From Phycisphaeraceae bacterium (GTDB lineage: Bacteria; Planctomycetota; Phycisphaerae; Phycisphaerales; UBA1924): a stretch of 64,000 nt of DNA. A program made the translations under genes and the position numbers. Position 1 is the stretch's first letter, and each line of letters begins with the position of its first letter. Where the stretch lies: NCBI GenBank assembly GCA_019454185.1, contig CP075368.1:310001-374000 (forward strand), in the 5' to 3' direction. This document shows, in pieces, positions 1 through 12,037 of the stretch. Under the pieces are notes generated by a model, which searched no databases, had not been told where the DNA came from, and saw only the letters and a program-made list of their open reading frames with translations.

Positions 1-23
1 CCCGATCATCGGAGTCCCCGCCC

Positions 24-4409
<4,386 letters not shown>

Positions 4410-4446
4410 TTCCGCATCCGTCCGAACGAATCTCCAAGTCCCACCC

Positions 4447-4475
4447 GGACCCCGCCCCTCGGCGGGGTCCGTTTC
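4447..4475 (+). terminator. Intrinsic terminator after rpoC
   Basis: A perfect 10-bp GC-rich stem (4447-4456 with 4461-4470) closes a 4-nt CCTC loop and is followed by GTTTCGTT. It lies 37 nt after the rpoC stop, which fits rho-independent termination of the rpoBC transcript. Confidence 0.85.
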
Positions 4476-4496
4476 GTTGCTGACCATTCCTCGTGC

Positions 4497-4523
4497 CATC
4501 GAAGTTCGCTTCGGACTTCGATG
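4497..4523. other. 9-bp inverted repeat upstream of the YdeI-like gene
   Basis: CATCGAAGT (4497-4505) and ACTTCGATG (4515-4523) form a perfect 9-bp inverted repeat with a 9-nt loop, between the rpoC terminator and the next start codon. A -10-like TACAGT lies at 4556-4561, 11 nt before that start, but no good -35 box was found. It could be an operator or a second, weaker hairpin. Confidence 0.4.
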
Positions 4524-4571
4524 CACCCCACCCCTTATCCCATTCAGATCGTTTCTACAGTTGATCCGACC

Positions 4572-5216
4572 ATGTCCAGCAAGACAGCCAATGCGACATC
4601 CAAGGCGACAACCAGGCGATCGGCACCGCTCGCTCATCCCTCCATCCGCTTCACCGCCACGCTCCACAAACCCAAGGCGACCGCTGGCGCCAAGCCCGAC
4701 CGCAGCGGCTGGTCATTCCTCACGCTGCCCAAAGCCGCGAGCACGAAACTCCCATCCCGAGGCATGGTCTCCGTGCGAGGCGTGCTGAACCAGGCACCCT
4801 TCGAGGCCACGCTCCAGCCCGACGGTGGGGGAGGGCACTGGCTGAAAGTCGAACGCAAGCTTCGCGAGGCCGCCGGTATTGAGATCGGCTCGACCGTGAC
4901 GGTCGAGATCACGCCCGTCGCGCCGGGCGAAGAGCCAGAGCCCGTGGTGCCCCCCGACCTCCGCCGCGCCCTCGTCGCGGCTGCGGGCCCCGATGGCGCC
5001 ACGGCCCGGGCCGCGTGGAAGTCCATCACGCCCGCCGCCCGCCGCGACTGGATCCAGTGGATCACATCCGGCAAACGCGCCGAGACCCGCGCCCTCCGCA
5101 TCGGGAAGGCCTGCGACATGCTCGCCAGCGGCAAGCGCCGCCCCTGCTGCTTCGACCGCTCCGGCATGTACGACAAGAGTCTCACTTGTCCCGTGGCCGA
5201 CGATGACGTCCCTTGA
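4572..5216 (+). CDS. YdeI/OmpD-associated family protein with DUF1905 domain
   Basis: The 214-residue product has two parts. Residues about 18-115 match the DUF1905 beta-barrel fold (FTATLHKP..., SGWSFLTLP, GMVSVRGVLN, GHWLKVERKLREAAG). Residues about 125-200 match the YdeI/OmpD-associated helical domain (AAWKSITPAARRDWIQWI, KRAETRALRIGKACDMLASGKRRPCCFD). The family is linked to bacteriocin or peptide resistance in some bacteria, but its biochemical role is not settled. I chose the ATG at 4572; an in-frame ATG at 4521 would add 17 residues but falls inside an inverted repeat. The gene stands alone between the rpoC terminator and the next promoter. No signal peptide is visible, so it is probably cytoplasmic. 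Confidence 0.85.
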   Translation: MSSKTANATSKATTRRSAPLAHPSIRFTATLHKPKATAGAKPDRSGWSFLTLPKAASTKLPSRGMVSVRGVLNQAPFEATLQPDGGGGHWLKVERKLREAAGIEIGSTVTVEITPVAPGEEPEPVVPPDLRRALVAAAGPDGATARAAWKSITPAARRDWIQWITSGKRAETRALRIGKACDMLASGKRRPCCFDRSGMYDKSLTCPVADDDVP

Positions 5217-5257
5217 TCGGATCAGTCTCATTGCCGTCACAACGCCCCTTGAGCCGC

Positions 5258-5288
5258 TTGACACGGCCCCCCCCCCCCGGTTTATGCT
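5258..5288 (+). promoter_or_regulatory. Candidate sigma70 promoter with a 12-C spacer tract
   Basis: A perfect TTGACA (5258-5263) and TATGCT (5283-5288) are separated by 19 nt that are almost entirely a run of 12 C residues (5267-5278). The -10 box ends 7 nt before the ATG at 5295, so the transcript would start at or next to the start codon. Changes in the C tract would alter the spacer length. Confidence 0.6.
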
Positions 5289-5294
5289 GCCGAC

Positions 5295-6395
5295 ATGTTT
5301 GCTGCTGCCGCCCTGAATCGACTGACCACCGTCCTCGCGATTCTCGTGCTCGCAACGAGTCCAGTCTTCGCCAAGGCGAGTTCACAGCCCGTCGACGAGG
5401 CCTTCCTCGCCTGGTGGCGCACCATCACCTCCACCGAGAAAATGGCCGAGATGTACGAGGGCATCTCTATCCGCTTTGCCGTCACCTACGGCGAGCAGAA
5501 AGGCCCTGTTAGCGAGATCGATCGCGGCACCGCCGAAGCCCCCATCATCCAGTCACAGATCTGGCGTTCCGGCAACTCGTGGCGATTCAATCGCGAGCCG
5601 CCCTTCGCGGGTATCGAGTACGACGACGCGGTGTGGGCGAGCGGCCTCGCGTGGCGTCTGAACAACGAACAACTCTTGATTGATGATCAAGCCGGTATCG
5701 AATCGTCGAAGTACCGAATTGATCTGGTTGGCAACGACGTCGCCTTCGAGTTCTCGCGCCTGACATCGTGCACACTAGACAAGATGCTCGAAAATTCCCC
5801 ATCCACATGCGCACCAGTCCTGAGTGCTACTAAGCAGAAATGGTCCTTCGATTGCACTATACCCGTCGATGGATCACGGAGTCGTCGCGTGAAGGCAGAT
5901 GGCGAGTGGAGCGAAGTGGGTGGCTACGGCACCATCGCAACAGTAGCCATCTTTTTTCTTATGGATGGACAGGAGACAGGCAGAGAGGAATTCGTTACTT
6001 CAGGCTGGATCCAAGTGCCGGAGCGGTCGATCGCCGCTCCGCGCACGCTAACCCACAAGATGACGAGCTCTGACGAAACAATGATCCATACCTTGAGTTC
6101 TTTGGGCTTTCAAGAATTCACGCCTAGCGATTTCAAAGTTCTAACTCGTCTACCTCGTGTGGACGGCACAGATGCCATACGTGGAGATGTGCAGTTCGTA
6201 CAACTACAAGACCTGCGCGATGGGTCGGGGGCGACATACTCAATCGATGCAAGTCGCCGCGCAAGCGCAATAGTATCAGGTAAATCTGTGAAGCCGCTGA
6301 AACGCCTCCAGTACGCCGGCTGGGTAATGCTGGCGATTGTTACGATTGTTCTGGTACTCGTACGGATCCAGAGGGCCCGAATTACGCATGTATAG
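5295..6395 (+). CDS. Exported or membrane-anchored protein of unknown function, first gene of an AT-richer cassette
   Basis: I do not recognise a family. The 366-residue product has an N-terminal signal peptide (a hydrophobic stretch at about 9-24 ending in PVFAKA), a long exported region, and one C-terminal membrane helix at about 343-360 (VMLAIVTIVLVLV) followed by basic residues. This predicts an exported domain held by a C-terminal anchor. There is no Shine-Dalgarno sequence; a -10 box ends 7 nt upstream, so leaderless translation is likely. Base composition changes inside the gene: the first ~120 codons are GC-rich like the neighbours, while the rest is visibly AT-richer, as are the next three genes. 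It is the promoter-proximal gene of the run 5295-8048. Confidence 0.75.
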   Translation: MFAAAALNRLTTVLAILVLATSPVFAKASSQPVDEAFLAWWRTITSTEKMAEMYEGISIRFAVTYGEQKGPVSEIDRGTAEAPIIQSQIWRSGNSWRFNREPPFAGIEYDDAVWASGLAWRLNNEQLLIDDQAGIESSKYRIDLVGNDVAFEFSRLTSCTLDKMLENSPSTCAPVLSATKQKWSFDCTIPVDGSRSRRVKADGEWSEVGGYGTIATVAIFFLMDGQETGREEFVTSGWIQVPERSIAAPRTLTHKMTSSDETMIHTLSSLGFQEFTPSDFKVLTRLPRVDGTDAIRGDVQFVQLQDLRDGSGATYSIDASRRASAIVSGKSVKPLKRLQYAGWVMLAIVTIVLVLVRIQRARITHV

Positions 6396-6411
6396 GATGA
6401 AAGGAGTGAAC

Positions 6412-6792
6412 ATGTACCGGCTAATTAGTTCATCCACTTGTCTTGGTGCAGTAGCATCATCTGCACTCGCTGTGTGTTGCTGCTATACTTATTTTCTGGC
6501 TCCATGCTCATATTTCGCAGATGAGCCTCCTTGGAACTTGACACGACAGTGTGCAGGATTTCCGTGTCCAGATGATATTTATACGGATCCGATTGTAAAC
6601 GGTAACAGACAAGTAGAAGAAGAGGAGCCGGGCTGGCGATTTCTTGATATCGAGAATCCCGAGGTCTGCACGGTGACTTGGTACAAACGCGCATGCACTC
6701 CTGGCGGAAACTGCATCGTGCAGTATCCTGCTCGCACCACTAATGTGAATGTGCTTCAACCAGACACAAGCAGCTCTGAGTGTTCGGGATGA
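6412..6792 (+). CDS. Small cysteine-rich exported protein
   Basis: The 126-residue product has an N-terminal hydrophobic segment (about residues 8-35, including SSALAVCCCYTYFLA) and 11 cysteines, several in the predicted exported part (QCAGFPC, VCTV, RACTPGGNC, ECSG). I do not recognise the family. The ATG at 6412 is chosen because AAAGGAG lies 5 nt upstream; in-frame ATGs at 6388 and 6397 are also possible. The next gene's ATG overlaps this stop codon (ATGA), so the two are probably translated together. The cysteine content next to a MauE/DoxX-like protein suggests a disulfide-bonded substrate; that is inference. Confidence 0.65.
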   Translation: MYRLISSSTCLGAVASSALAVCCCYTYFLAPCSYFADEPPWNLTRQCAGFPCPDDIYTDPIVNGNRQVEEEEPGWRFLDIENPEVCTVTWYKRACTPGGNCIVQYPARTTNVNVLQPDTSSSECSG

Positions 6793-7247
6793 TTGTTTGT
6801 GGACGATATGAGATAGGAGGGCAGGCGCGCCGCCTCACCAAACTGCTCAAATGGATTTCAGTTATTGCAATTGGTGTCGCCGGAGCGATCAAGCTCCTTC
6901 ACCTTCAAGATTTCGCGATCGCACTGCGCACATGGATCCTCTTTCCAGTACCGATTCGATCGGCTATTGTTGTCGTAGTACCCCCAGTAGAATGCCTGCT
7001 AGCGGGATTGTGGCTATTGGGAATCAAGCGATGCTTGATTGAGTACACTTTGGCGACCTTTCTAATGCTAGCGACGATATTCTACTGCTGGCATGTAGTA
7101 GCATCCCCCATTGCGCCCATATGCGGTTGCTTCGGTGTAGTTGCGCCGGAAGCCGAGCGAGATCGAGAGCTTGCGTGGGTGGTATTCCGCAATGTCGCGA
7201 TCATGATCGCATTGATTCTGCCGAGATGGCGGCGGGCTACCAGTTAG
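6789..7247 (+). CDS. MauE/DoxX-like redox-associated membrane protein
   Basis: The 152-residue polytopic membrane protein has about four hydrophobic segments (near 22-40, 52-72, 80-102 and 128-146 in the ATG-started form). PICGCFGVVA with a Cys-Gly-Cys pair lies before the last segment; this pattern is typical of MauE-like proteins. MauE is known to be needed for forming the many disulfides of the methylamine dehydrogenase small subunit, but there are no mau genes here. The ATG at 6789 overlaps the previous stop (ATGA). An upstream in-frame GTG at 6780 exists. It sits between a Cys-rich exported protein and a pseudopilin, which suggests an oxidative-folding role for one of them. Confidence 0.75.
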   Translation: MIVCGRYEIGGQARRLTKLLKWISVIAIGVAGAIKLLHLQDFAIALRTWILFPVPIRSAIVVVVPPVECLLAGLWLLGIKRCLIEYTLATFLMLATIFYCWHVVASPIAPICGCFGVVAPEAERDRELAWVVFRNVAIMIALILPRWRRATS

Positions 7248-7256
7248 GGAAACGAG

Positions 7257-8048
7257 ATGTCTATGCGGTCAAACCCATTCATTCGTCAGTTACTTGCATC
7301 TATACGACCTTCTTTCACAATGCTGGAGCTCTGCCTTTCCATTGTAATTATAGCAACTTTGATCGCACTGGCGACATCTTATCTCATGGGTTCTAAGAAC
7401 GCTGCACTGAATCGCATCAATGAATCAAATCTCAGATCGCACGCTGCCGTTCTTCACTCATATGCAGCCGACTACAAGGACTCCATGCCTGCATTCCAGC
7501 TCAATGACGATGGCTCCTCGGTTGCTCGCTGTGAATCGGCGACAATTGAATTCCCTCTTCCCTATTTCGCGATGAGCCGTTACTGGCACTTTCAACTCGC
7601 CGATCAATATTACGCGGGAAGCTACCGCGACAAGTCATTCATTACTCCGTTCACCAAAGGTGGATCGCTCGATGAAACTTACTATGTACTTCCGTGCGTG
7701 TACCTCGCGAATGCCGCACACTTTGTCCTTGAGTCACGGCGTCCGCACCCCAGACAGATCGCCGCCCAGCGCCTGTCACAGGTGACGTATCCGTCGCAGA
7801 AATCGTTACTTGTAGCGAAGTACCCGTGGAAGTCCGATGGCTTCATTGCACTTGCCGATGCGTTAGGAAGGTCTGCGGGTGTCGCAGGCGCCGATGGCCA
7901 TGCCGGAACCTACTCCCAAGAGCAAATGATACTGACTGAGGTAGTAGAAACAACTGTTGAGAGCGGGAGACTCTACTCGGATCACTTCGTAGGCGATCTC
8001 CCGCTCGTGCATTCGCAGGGCGGCATCCGCGCCCGCGACCTCCGCTGA
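7257..8048 (+). CDS. Pseudopilin-like (prepilin N-terminal) protein with degenerate cleavage motif
   Basis: The 263-residue product has a short basic leader and a hydrophobic helix, SFTMLELCLSIVIIATLIAL (about residues 19-38), resembling the prepilin FTLxE-helix signature. Phe, the +5-like Glu and the long apolar helix are kept, but Ser replaces the usual Gly before the cleavage point. The rest (about 45-263) resembles planctomycete pseudopilins that carry GxDGHxG-type loops near the C-terminus (here GADGHAGTY). It follows the MauE-like gene by 9 nt. ATG codons at 7257 and 7263 are both possible. Composition is AT-richer than the host until the last ~25 codons, which return to the GC-rich pattern. 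It converges with the next gene with only 18 nt between stops. Confidence 0.7.
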   Translation: MSMRSNPFIRQLLASIRPSFTMLELCLSIVIIATLIALATSYLMGSKNAALNRINESNLRSHAAVLHSYAADYKDSMPAFQLNDDGSSVARCESATIEFPLPYFAMSRYWHFQLADQYYAGSYRDKSFITPFTKGGSLDETYYVLPCVYLANAAHFVLESRRPHPRQIAAQRLSQVTYPSQKSLLVAKYPWKSDGFIALADALGRSAGVAGADGHAGTYSQEQMILTEVVETTVESGRLYSDHFVGDLPLVHSQGGIRARDLR

Positions 8049-8066
8049 AGCCCCGAGACCCAGCCC

Positions 8067-8720
8067 TCACCCCTGCCCCGCCTGCATCTCCTGAATGAAC
8101 GCGTTGGCCTCGTTGATCGCCTGCTCCATCTCCGCGACCAGCGCCTGCACGTCGCTCTGGATCTGGCCCGACGTCTGCTGGAGCGACGCGATCGCCCGCG
8201 CGTTCAGGTTGTGCTTCAGGAAGAGCGTCTGGTCCTTGAACGCCGCGAGCACCGGGTCCATCTTCGCCGCCGCCTGCTTCATGGTGGAGAGCAACGCGTC
8301 ATACTTGGTCTTCGTGTCGTCGAGCTGGCGCTTGGAAGCCGCACGCATCTCGGCTGACGAGTACTGTCCGAGCTCCGCGTTCCATTCCTTGAACAGCGCG
8401 TTCGCCACGCGATCGACGTCCTTGATGCGCGACCGCACGGATGCCGCCCGATCCTCGCACCTGTCGTACTGCTTCTTGATCGAGGCGTACTTCTTCTCAA
8501 GCTCGCCGGTGTCAGCCCCCGTCACCGAGAGGAACTCGGCGAGCGCAGACTCGAACTGTACTTTCGCCGCTTCCTGCCCGTCTCGCGCATCCTCCACGCG
8601 ATCGACCAGTTGCTCACGCTTGGCATAGCCGAGCGACTCCTTTACAGCGATCTGGGTCGATGAGCAGCCGACAAGAGTCGCGAACGCGGCAAGAGCCATC
8701 GGGAGCAGAAGTACACGCAT
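8067..8720 (-). CDS. DUF2959 family lipoprotein
   Basis: The 217-residue product starts with a lipoprotein signal peptide (hydrophobic core then LVGCSST, lipobox Cys at about 18). It continues as a mostly helical, Lys/Glu/Gln-rich domain characteristic of DUF2959 (SLGYAKREQLVDRVEDARD, QYSSAEMRAASKRQLDDT, LFLKHNLNARAIASLQ). It is predicted to be membrane-anchored in the periplasm. The function of the family is unknown. The start is set by GGAGG six nt before the ATG; an upstream in-frame extension has no support. Confidence 0.85.
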   Translation of the reverse strand: MRVLLLPMALAAFATLVGCSSTQIAVKESLGYAKREQLVDRVEDARDGQEAAKVQFESALAEFLSVTGADTGELEKKYASIKKQYDRCEDRAASVRSRIKDVDRVANALFKEWNAELGQYSSAEMRAASKRQLDDTKTKYDALLSTMKQAAAKMDPVLAAFKDQTLFLKHNLNARAIASLQQTSGQIQSDVQALVAEMEQAINEANAFIQEMQAGQG

Positions 8721-8861
8721 GCAGAACCTCCGTGGAGCGGGATTGTACGTGATGCTCCAGCAGCTGCGCTGCGACTGTTCTCTACCGGCGCGTTTCCTGA
8801 AAAAGACAAGCGGCGGAGCCACAGAGCGACACCGCCGCGAAAGTGGGTTGATCAATTCGAC

Positions 8862-9533
8862 TCAGCGCCGACGCCGACCCGTGACAAGCCCGGCGAGTCC
8901 CAAGAGGGCGACCGCGCTCGGTGCCGGAATCAGCTCGAAGTGATACCTGACGGAGATCGCATTGACGCCGGCACCGATGTACTGCCCGTCGAGCAGGTCT
9001 CCCGGATCAAAGCCGTTCCACGGGCTCGGCTGCCGCGCGGTGTGGTTGCCTCCCGGGATGAAGGAGTTCCCGCCGTTGAGGGAGAACGACCACGTCGCGC
9101 GGATCAATCTGAAGTCGGTGACCCAGGACTGGAACTCGATCGCGTCGGTCTTGCCGACGTTCCAGCCCCAGAACGCCGCGGTCTGTCCGTTGACCTGCGT
9201 GCCCAGCGGCACCATGTCCCTGCCGTGACGCGTGCGGAAGATCACATCGATGAAGTTGCCGGTCGCAAGAGCGGCCTCTGACCACTTGGCCTCGATGATG
9301 TCCGCGCCATTGACCGTCGTACCGATGGACTGAAACTCAGATCCGATCTGAACGACCGAGTGCCCGTTCGAGTTCACAAAGCCCTGATTCAGCGACGCGG
9401 AGTAACCGACGACCGCGAATGAGGCCTTCTCGTTCGCCTTCAGTCCGAGCCGCCCATAGACGGCGTCGGCATGAGCGGACGATGCGAATCCCGAGGCACA
9501 CGCTGAGGCAATCATGATGACAGTCAGACGCAT
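8862..9533 (-). CDS. Exported protein with PEP-CTERM-like C-terminal sorting signal
   Basis: The 223-residue product has an N-terminal signal peptide (SACASGFASSAHA, cleavage after about residue 22), a beta-rich body, and a C-terminal tail made of a Pro-Ala-Pro motif, a short hydrophobic helix (VALLGLAGLV) and RRRR. This is the tripartite architecture of PEP-CTERM-type anchors, which are processed by an exosortase; none is in this window. The ATG at 9533 is preceded by GGAG at good spacing. The body contains NSNGHSVVQIG and WGWNVGKTDAIEFQSW, but I recognise no enzyme family. It is probably a surface or extracellular structural protein. Confidence 0.75.
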   Translation of the reverse strand: MRLTVIMIASACASGFASSAHADAVYGRLGLKANEKASFAVVGYSASLNQGFVNSNGHSVVQIGSEFQSIGTTVNGADIIEAKWSEAALATGNFIDVIFRTRHGRDMVPLGTQVNGQTAAFWGWNVGKTDAIEFQSWVTDFRLIRATWSFSLNGGNSFIPGGNHTARQPSPWNGFDPGDLLDGQYIGAGVNAISVRYHFELIPAPSAVALLGLAGLVTGRRRR

Positions 9534-9760
9534 CTGATTTCTCCATGCGTCGCCCGATCCCTGGCCGCGGCACAAAACGAACCGTGGCCGGCGCTTTCAC
9601 GCCGAGCGGACGCAACTAGGGCTAAAGATGCGCTGTGTGCTCGGAATGGCCAGCAAATTCCGGAGGATTGATACAAGTTCTCTGGATTCACAGGCCGAGA
9701 ACGCCATGGAACCCAAATAAAGCCAAAACAGTGAGTGCGAGCACCCACCGCCACAAGCAC

Positions 9761-10531
9761 TTACGCCCTGGGCGACTGCTTGCGCATCATCACCCAGCCG
9801 ACGATAAGGAAGATCAGCAGCCCGACCAGAACAAGGGGCATGACACCCCCGCCCGATGCTGGATCAGGGCCGCTCTGGCCGTCCCCAGGCACGGCATCCG
9901 CCATAGGCCTCAGGACGTACGCCGGATCCAGCCGGACCGCGTTCGCGAGCATCGCAAAGGTCGGACCCATCGAGCCGATCTCGGAAGCAGGTGTGTAGCA
10001 GTGCAGCCAGAGAACGCCGTCGATCGCGAGCAGCCCATATGTGATCGCCTCCACAGGGCCCGCAGGCGAGGGGAGGGAAGTCATAAACGTGATCCTCGAA
10101 CGCACCCAGTCGAACGAGGGATCCGAGAGTTCCGCCCCCGCAGCGGCTCCTAAACCGCGGCTGACCGCTTCAATGTTCGAGCCCACGATCCGCTCGATCT
10201 CCGATCGGTTCAATGCCGCATAACCGCCCGATTCCCATTCAACCAGCACAAGCACGCGTCCCGTGTCCGGCTGCACATCCGGAACCAGACCCATGAGGTA
10301 CTTCTCAGCCCCGTCCGTGGCACCCTGGGAGTTCGTCCAGACCCGATTGACGCGCTCGATCTCCTCGTCCGCAAGGCGTGTCCAACCGGCGGGGATCTCG
10401 ATCGTGAAGTGCCTCTGGTCGTCGCGGATCTCTCGCGAGTCCTGCCCGAACGACTCGGTCAGGAACAGGGCGACGACTGCCGCCAAGAGGAGCGACCGGA
10501 GGGCGACAGGTGCGGGGATGCCGATTTTCAT
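9761..10531 (-). CDS. Exported protein with C-terminal membrane helix, unknown function
   Basis: The 256-residue product has a signal peptide (ALRSLLLAAVVALFLTESFG, about residues 9-28), a soluble region starting FTIEIPAGWTRLADEE, and a C-terminal helix (about 229-246, PLVLVGLLIFLIVGWVMM) followed by KQ and RA. The FTIEIPAGW phrase resembles PsbP/MOG1-like surface domains, but I cannot assign the family firmly. The ATG at 10531 has no Shine-Dalgarno sequence; a well-spaced promoter lies directly upstream with its -10 box 7 nt from the start. The downstream 227 nt (9534-9760) hold no gene that I can see, only a GGCCGCGG/CCGTGGCC inverted repeat at 9563-9589. Confidence 0.65.
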   Translation of the reverse strand: MKIGIPAPVALRSLLLAAVVALFLTESFGQDSREIRDDQRHFTIEIPAGWTRLADEEIERVNRVWTNSQGATDGAEKYLMGLVPDVQPDTGRVLVLVEWESGGYAALNRSEIERIVGSNIEAVSRGLGAAAGAELSDPSFDWVRSRITFMTSLPSPAGPVEAITYGLLAIDGVLWLHCYTPASEIGSMGPTFAMLANAVRLDPAYVLRPMADAVPGDGQSGPDPASGGGVMPLVLVGLLIFLIVGWVMMRKQSPRA

Positions 10532-10537
10532 GCCCGC

Positions 10538-10566
10538 ATCAAAGCAAACACCCGGGGCGGCATCAA
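10538..10566 (-). promoter_or_regulatory. Candidate leaderless promoter of the gene starting at 10531
   Basis: Read on the minus strand: TTGATG (10566-10561), a 17-nt spacer, TTTGAT (10543-10538), then six nt and the ATG. With a start point about 7 nt after the -10 box, the mRNA would begin at the start codon. Confidence 0.5.
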
Positions 10567-10597
10567 GCCGACCCGGGTGGTGGAGGAGTCGCACAGG

Positions 10598-11830
10598 TCA
10601 CTTTCTCGAATCGTGCCACGCCGAGAGCATCGCCTGCTCACGCTCCGGCGGGATACCCGCCTTGAGCAGCGTCGGATCGCCAAGCCGGGGCGGCTCCCTC
10701 CCCGCGGCCTTGGCCTCTTCGGTCAGAAGATCCCCGGCCCTGCGGCGTCGATCAACCTCAGAAGGCCACCAGGCGAGCGTGTCGCGAACGATGGTCTCAA
10801 GCGGTCTGAATCGGAGCCCCGCCGCCTCGGCGCGGTCGTTCGACCAGCGGTGGAATCCCGCGTAGTCCCCCTGGGGTGGGATCCAGATCGGGAGCGACCC
10901 GCCCGGAAGCCCGTTGGATTGCAGGAACTCGCTGTCGATCCAGGTCAGCGTCGGCTTGCTCGCAGCAGCCGCGGCACACGCGTTGAGCACGTCGCCCCAC
11001 CGGGCCGGCGACGCGGGACCGACCGCATTGAAGACGCCGGCGGTGCTGTTCTCGGCCAGCGTGATCAGGAACTCCGCAAGGTCACGGACATCGATGATCT
11101 GGATCGGATCGTCGGGATTCCCCGGGGCGAGCATCTCGCCTCCCATATTCGCACGCACAGGCCAATACGTGAATCGATCCGTCGGGTCCCCGGGGCCGAC
11201 GATGTACCCCGGGCGAACGATCGCGGCCTTGCCCGGCATGGCGGCCTCGGAGGCCTGCTCGCAGAGCGCCTTCAGCGGTCCGTAGTACTCGAACGAAGGC
11301 CCCATGTTCTCAATCGTCGGATCTTCCATCGTCCCGACCGGCGCACTCTCGTCGCCCTCCGGCGTCGCGCTGCTGGCATACGCGGAGATGCTGGAGATGA
11401 AGATGTACATCCCCGCGTTCTTCGCGGCCCATTCCGCCGACGCCTTCACGATCCGCGGGTAGTACCCCGAGTTGTCGATCACCACATCAAACTTCTTCCC
11501 CTCCAACTGAGAGAGGCCCTTCGGCGTGGTAGTGTCGTCCTCCTGCGCGTGCTTCTCAGGGTCGCGATTGCCGTAGAGATGCTCGACGGCCTCGTGCTTG
11601 AGCGGGCGATACCTCTCTGTCCGTCCGCGATTGAAGATCGTGACCTTGTGCCCCCGGGCGAGAGCCGCCTCGATCGTCGCCGGCCCGAGAAACCCAGTGC
11701 CGCCCAGGATCAGGATCGACTTGGGCTTGACCGCCCGCCGCTGCCACGCGAGCGCCCGGGGCGTGGCAATCGCCGTGGCGGCACCTGTGGCAAGGAGGGT
11801 GTGGACAAAGTGGCGGCGGGTGATCGTCAC
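10598..11830 (-). CDS. Tat-exported NAD-dependent epimerase/dehydratase (extended SDR)
   Basis: The 410-residue product starts with a twin-arginine signal (TRRHFVHTLLATGAATAIA, residues about 4-22). The NAD-binding Rossmann motif GGTGFLGPATIEAALARGH is at about 43-61. A Tyr-Gly-x-x-Lys active-site segment (EYYGPLKALCEQA) and VRPGYIVGPGDPTDR follow, then a substrate-binding C-terminal part. It belongs with atypical extended short-chain dehydrogenases acting on nucleotide sugars or related substrates; the substrate cannot be told. The export signal implies folding with its cofactor in the cytoplasm before transport. It lies 66 nt upstream, in the same direction, of the gene at 9761-10531, which has its own promoter. 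Confidence 0.85.
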   Translation of the reverse strand: MTITRRHFVHTLLATGAATAIATPRALAWQRRAVKPKSILILGGTGFLGPATIEAALARGHKVTIFNRGRTERYRPLKHEAVEHLYGNRDPEKHAQEDDTTTPKGLSQLEGKKFDVVIDNSGYYPRIVKASAEWAAKNAGMYIFISSISAYASSATPEGDESAPVGTMEDPTIENMGPSFEYYGPLKALCEQASEAAMPGKAAIVRPGYIVGPGDPTDRFTYWPVRANMGGEMLAPGNPDDPIQIIDVRDLAEFLITLAENSTAGVFNAVGPASPARWGDVLNACAAAAASKPTLTWIDSEFLQSNGLPGGSLPIWIPPQGDYAGFHRWSNDRAEAAGLRFRPLETIVRDTLAWWPSEVDRRRRAGDLLTEEAKAAGREPPRLGDPTLLKAGIPPEREQAMLSAWHDSRK

Positions 11831-12037
11831 GAGCGTTCTCCGATGCTGGTCCTACGCGATGTGGGGCACGGCGAGTGTCTACATCGTCCGATTCGAACGG
11901 TTGCGGCACCCCGTCCACACCTCCCAAGCCCCGCTCACCATGCCCCGCCCCCCGCGCGGCGTCCATCAATCAACCATGCTCGGCGAATGGCGGCCTCCCC
12001 TGCATCGCATCGATCGCAAGCGGGTACGCTGGAGGGC

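Noticed and set aside
11880..11910. tRNA-like TTCGAAT loop on the minus strand
   Set aside because: The flanking bases do not form a T-stem, and no acceptor or anticodon arm follows.
10409..12037. Frame extending far upstream of the nucleotide transporter
   Set aside because: It lies opposite two minus-strand genes and reads as Arg/Pro-rich nonsense; only the last ~460 residues are a real protein.
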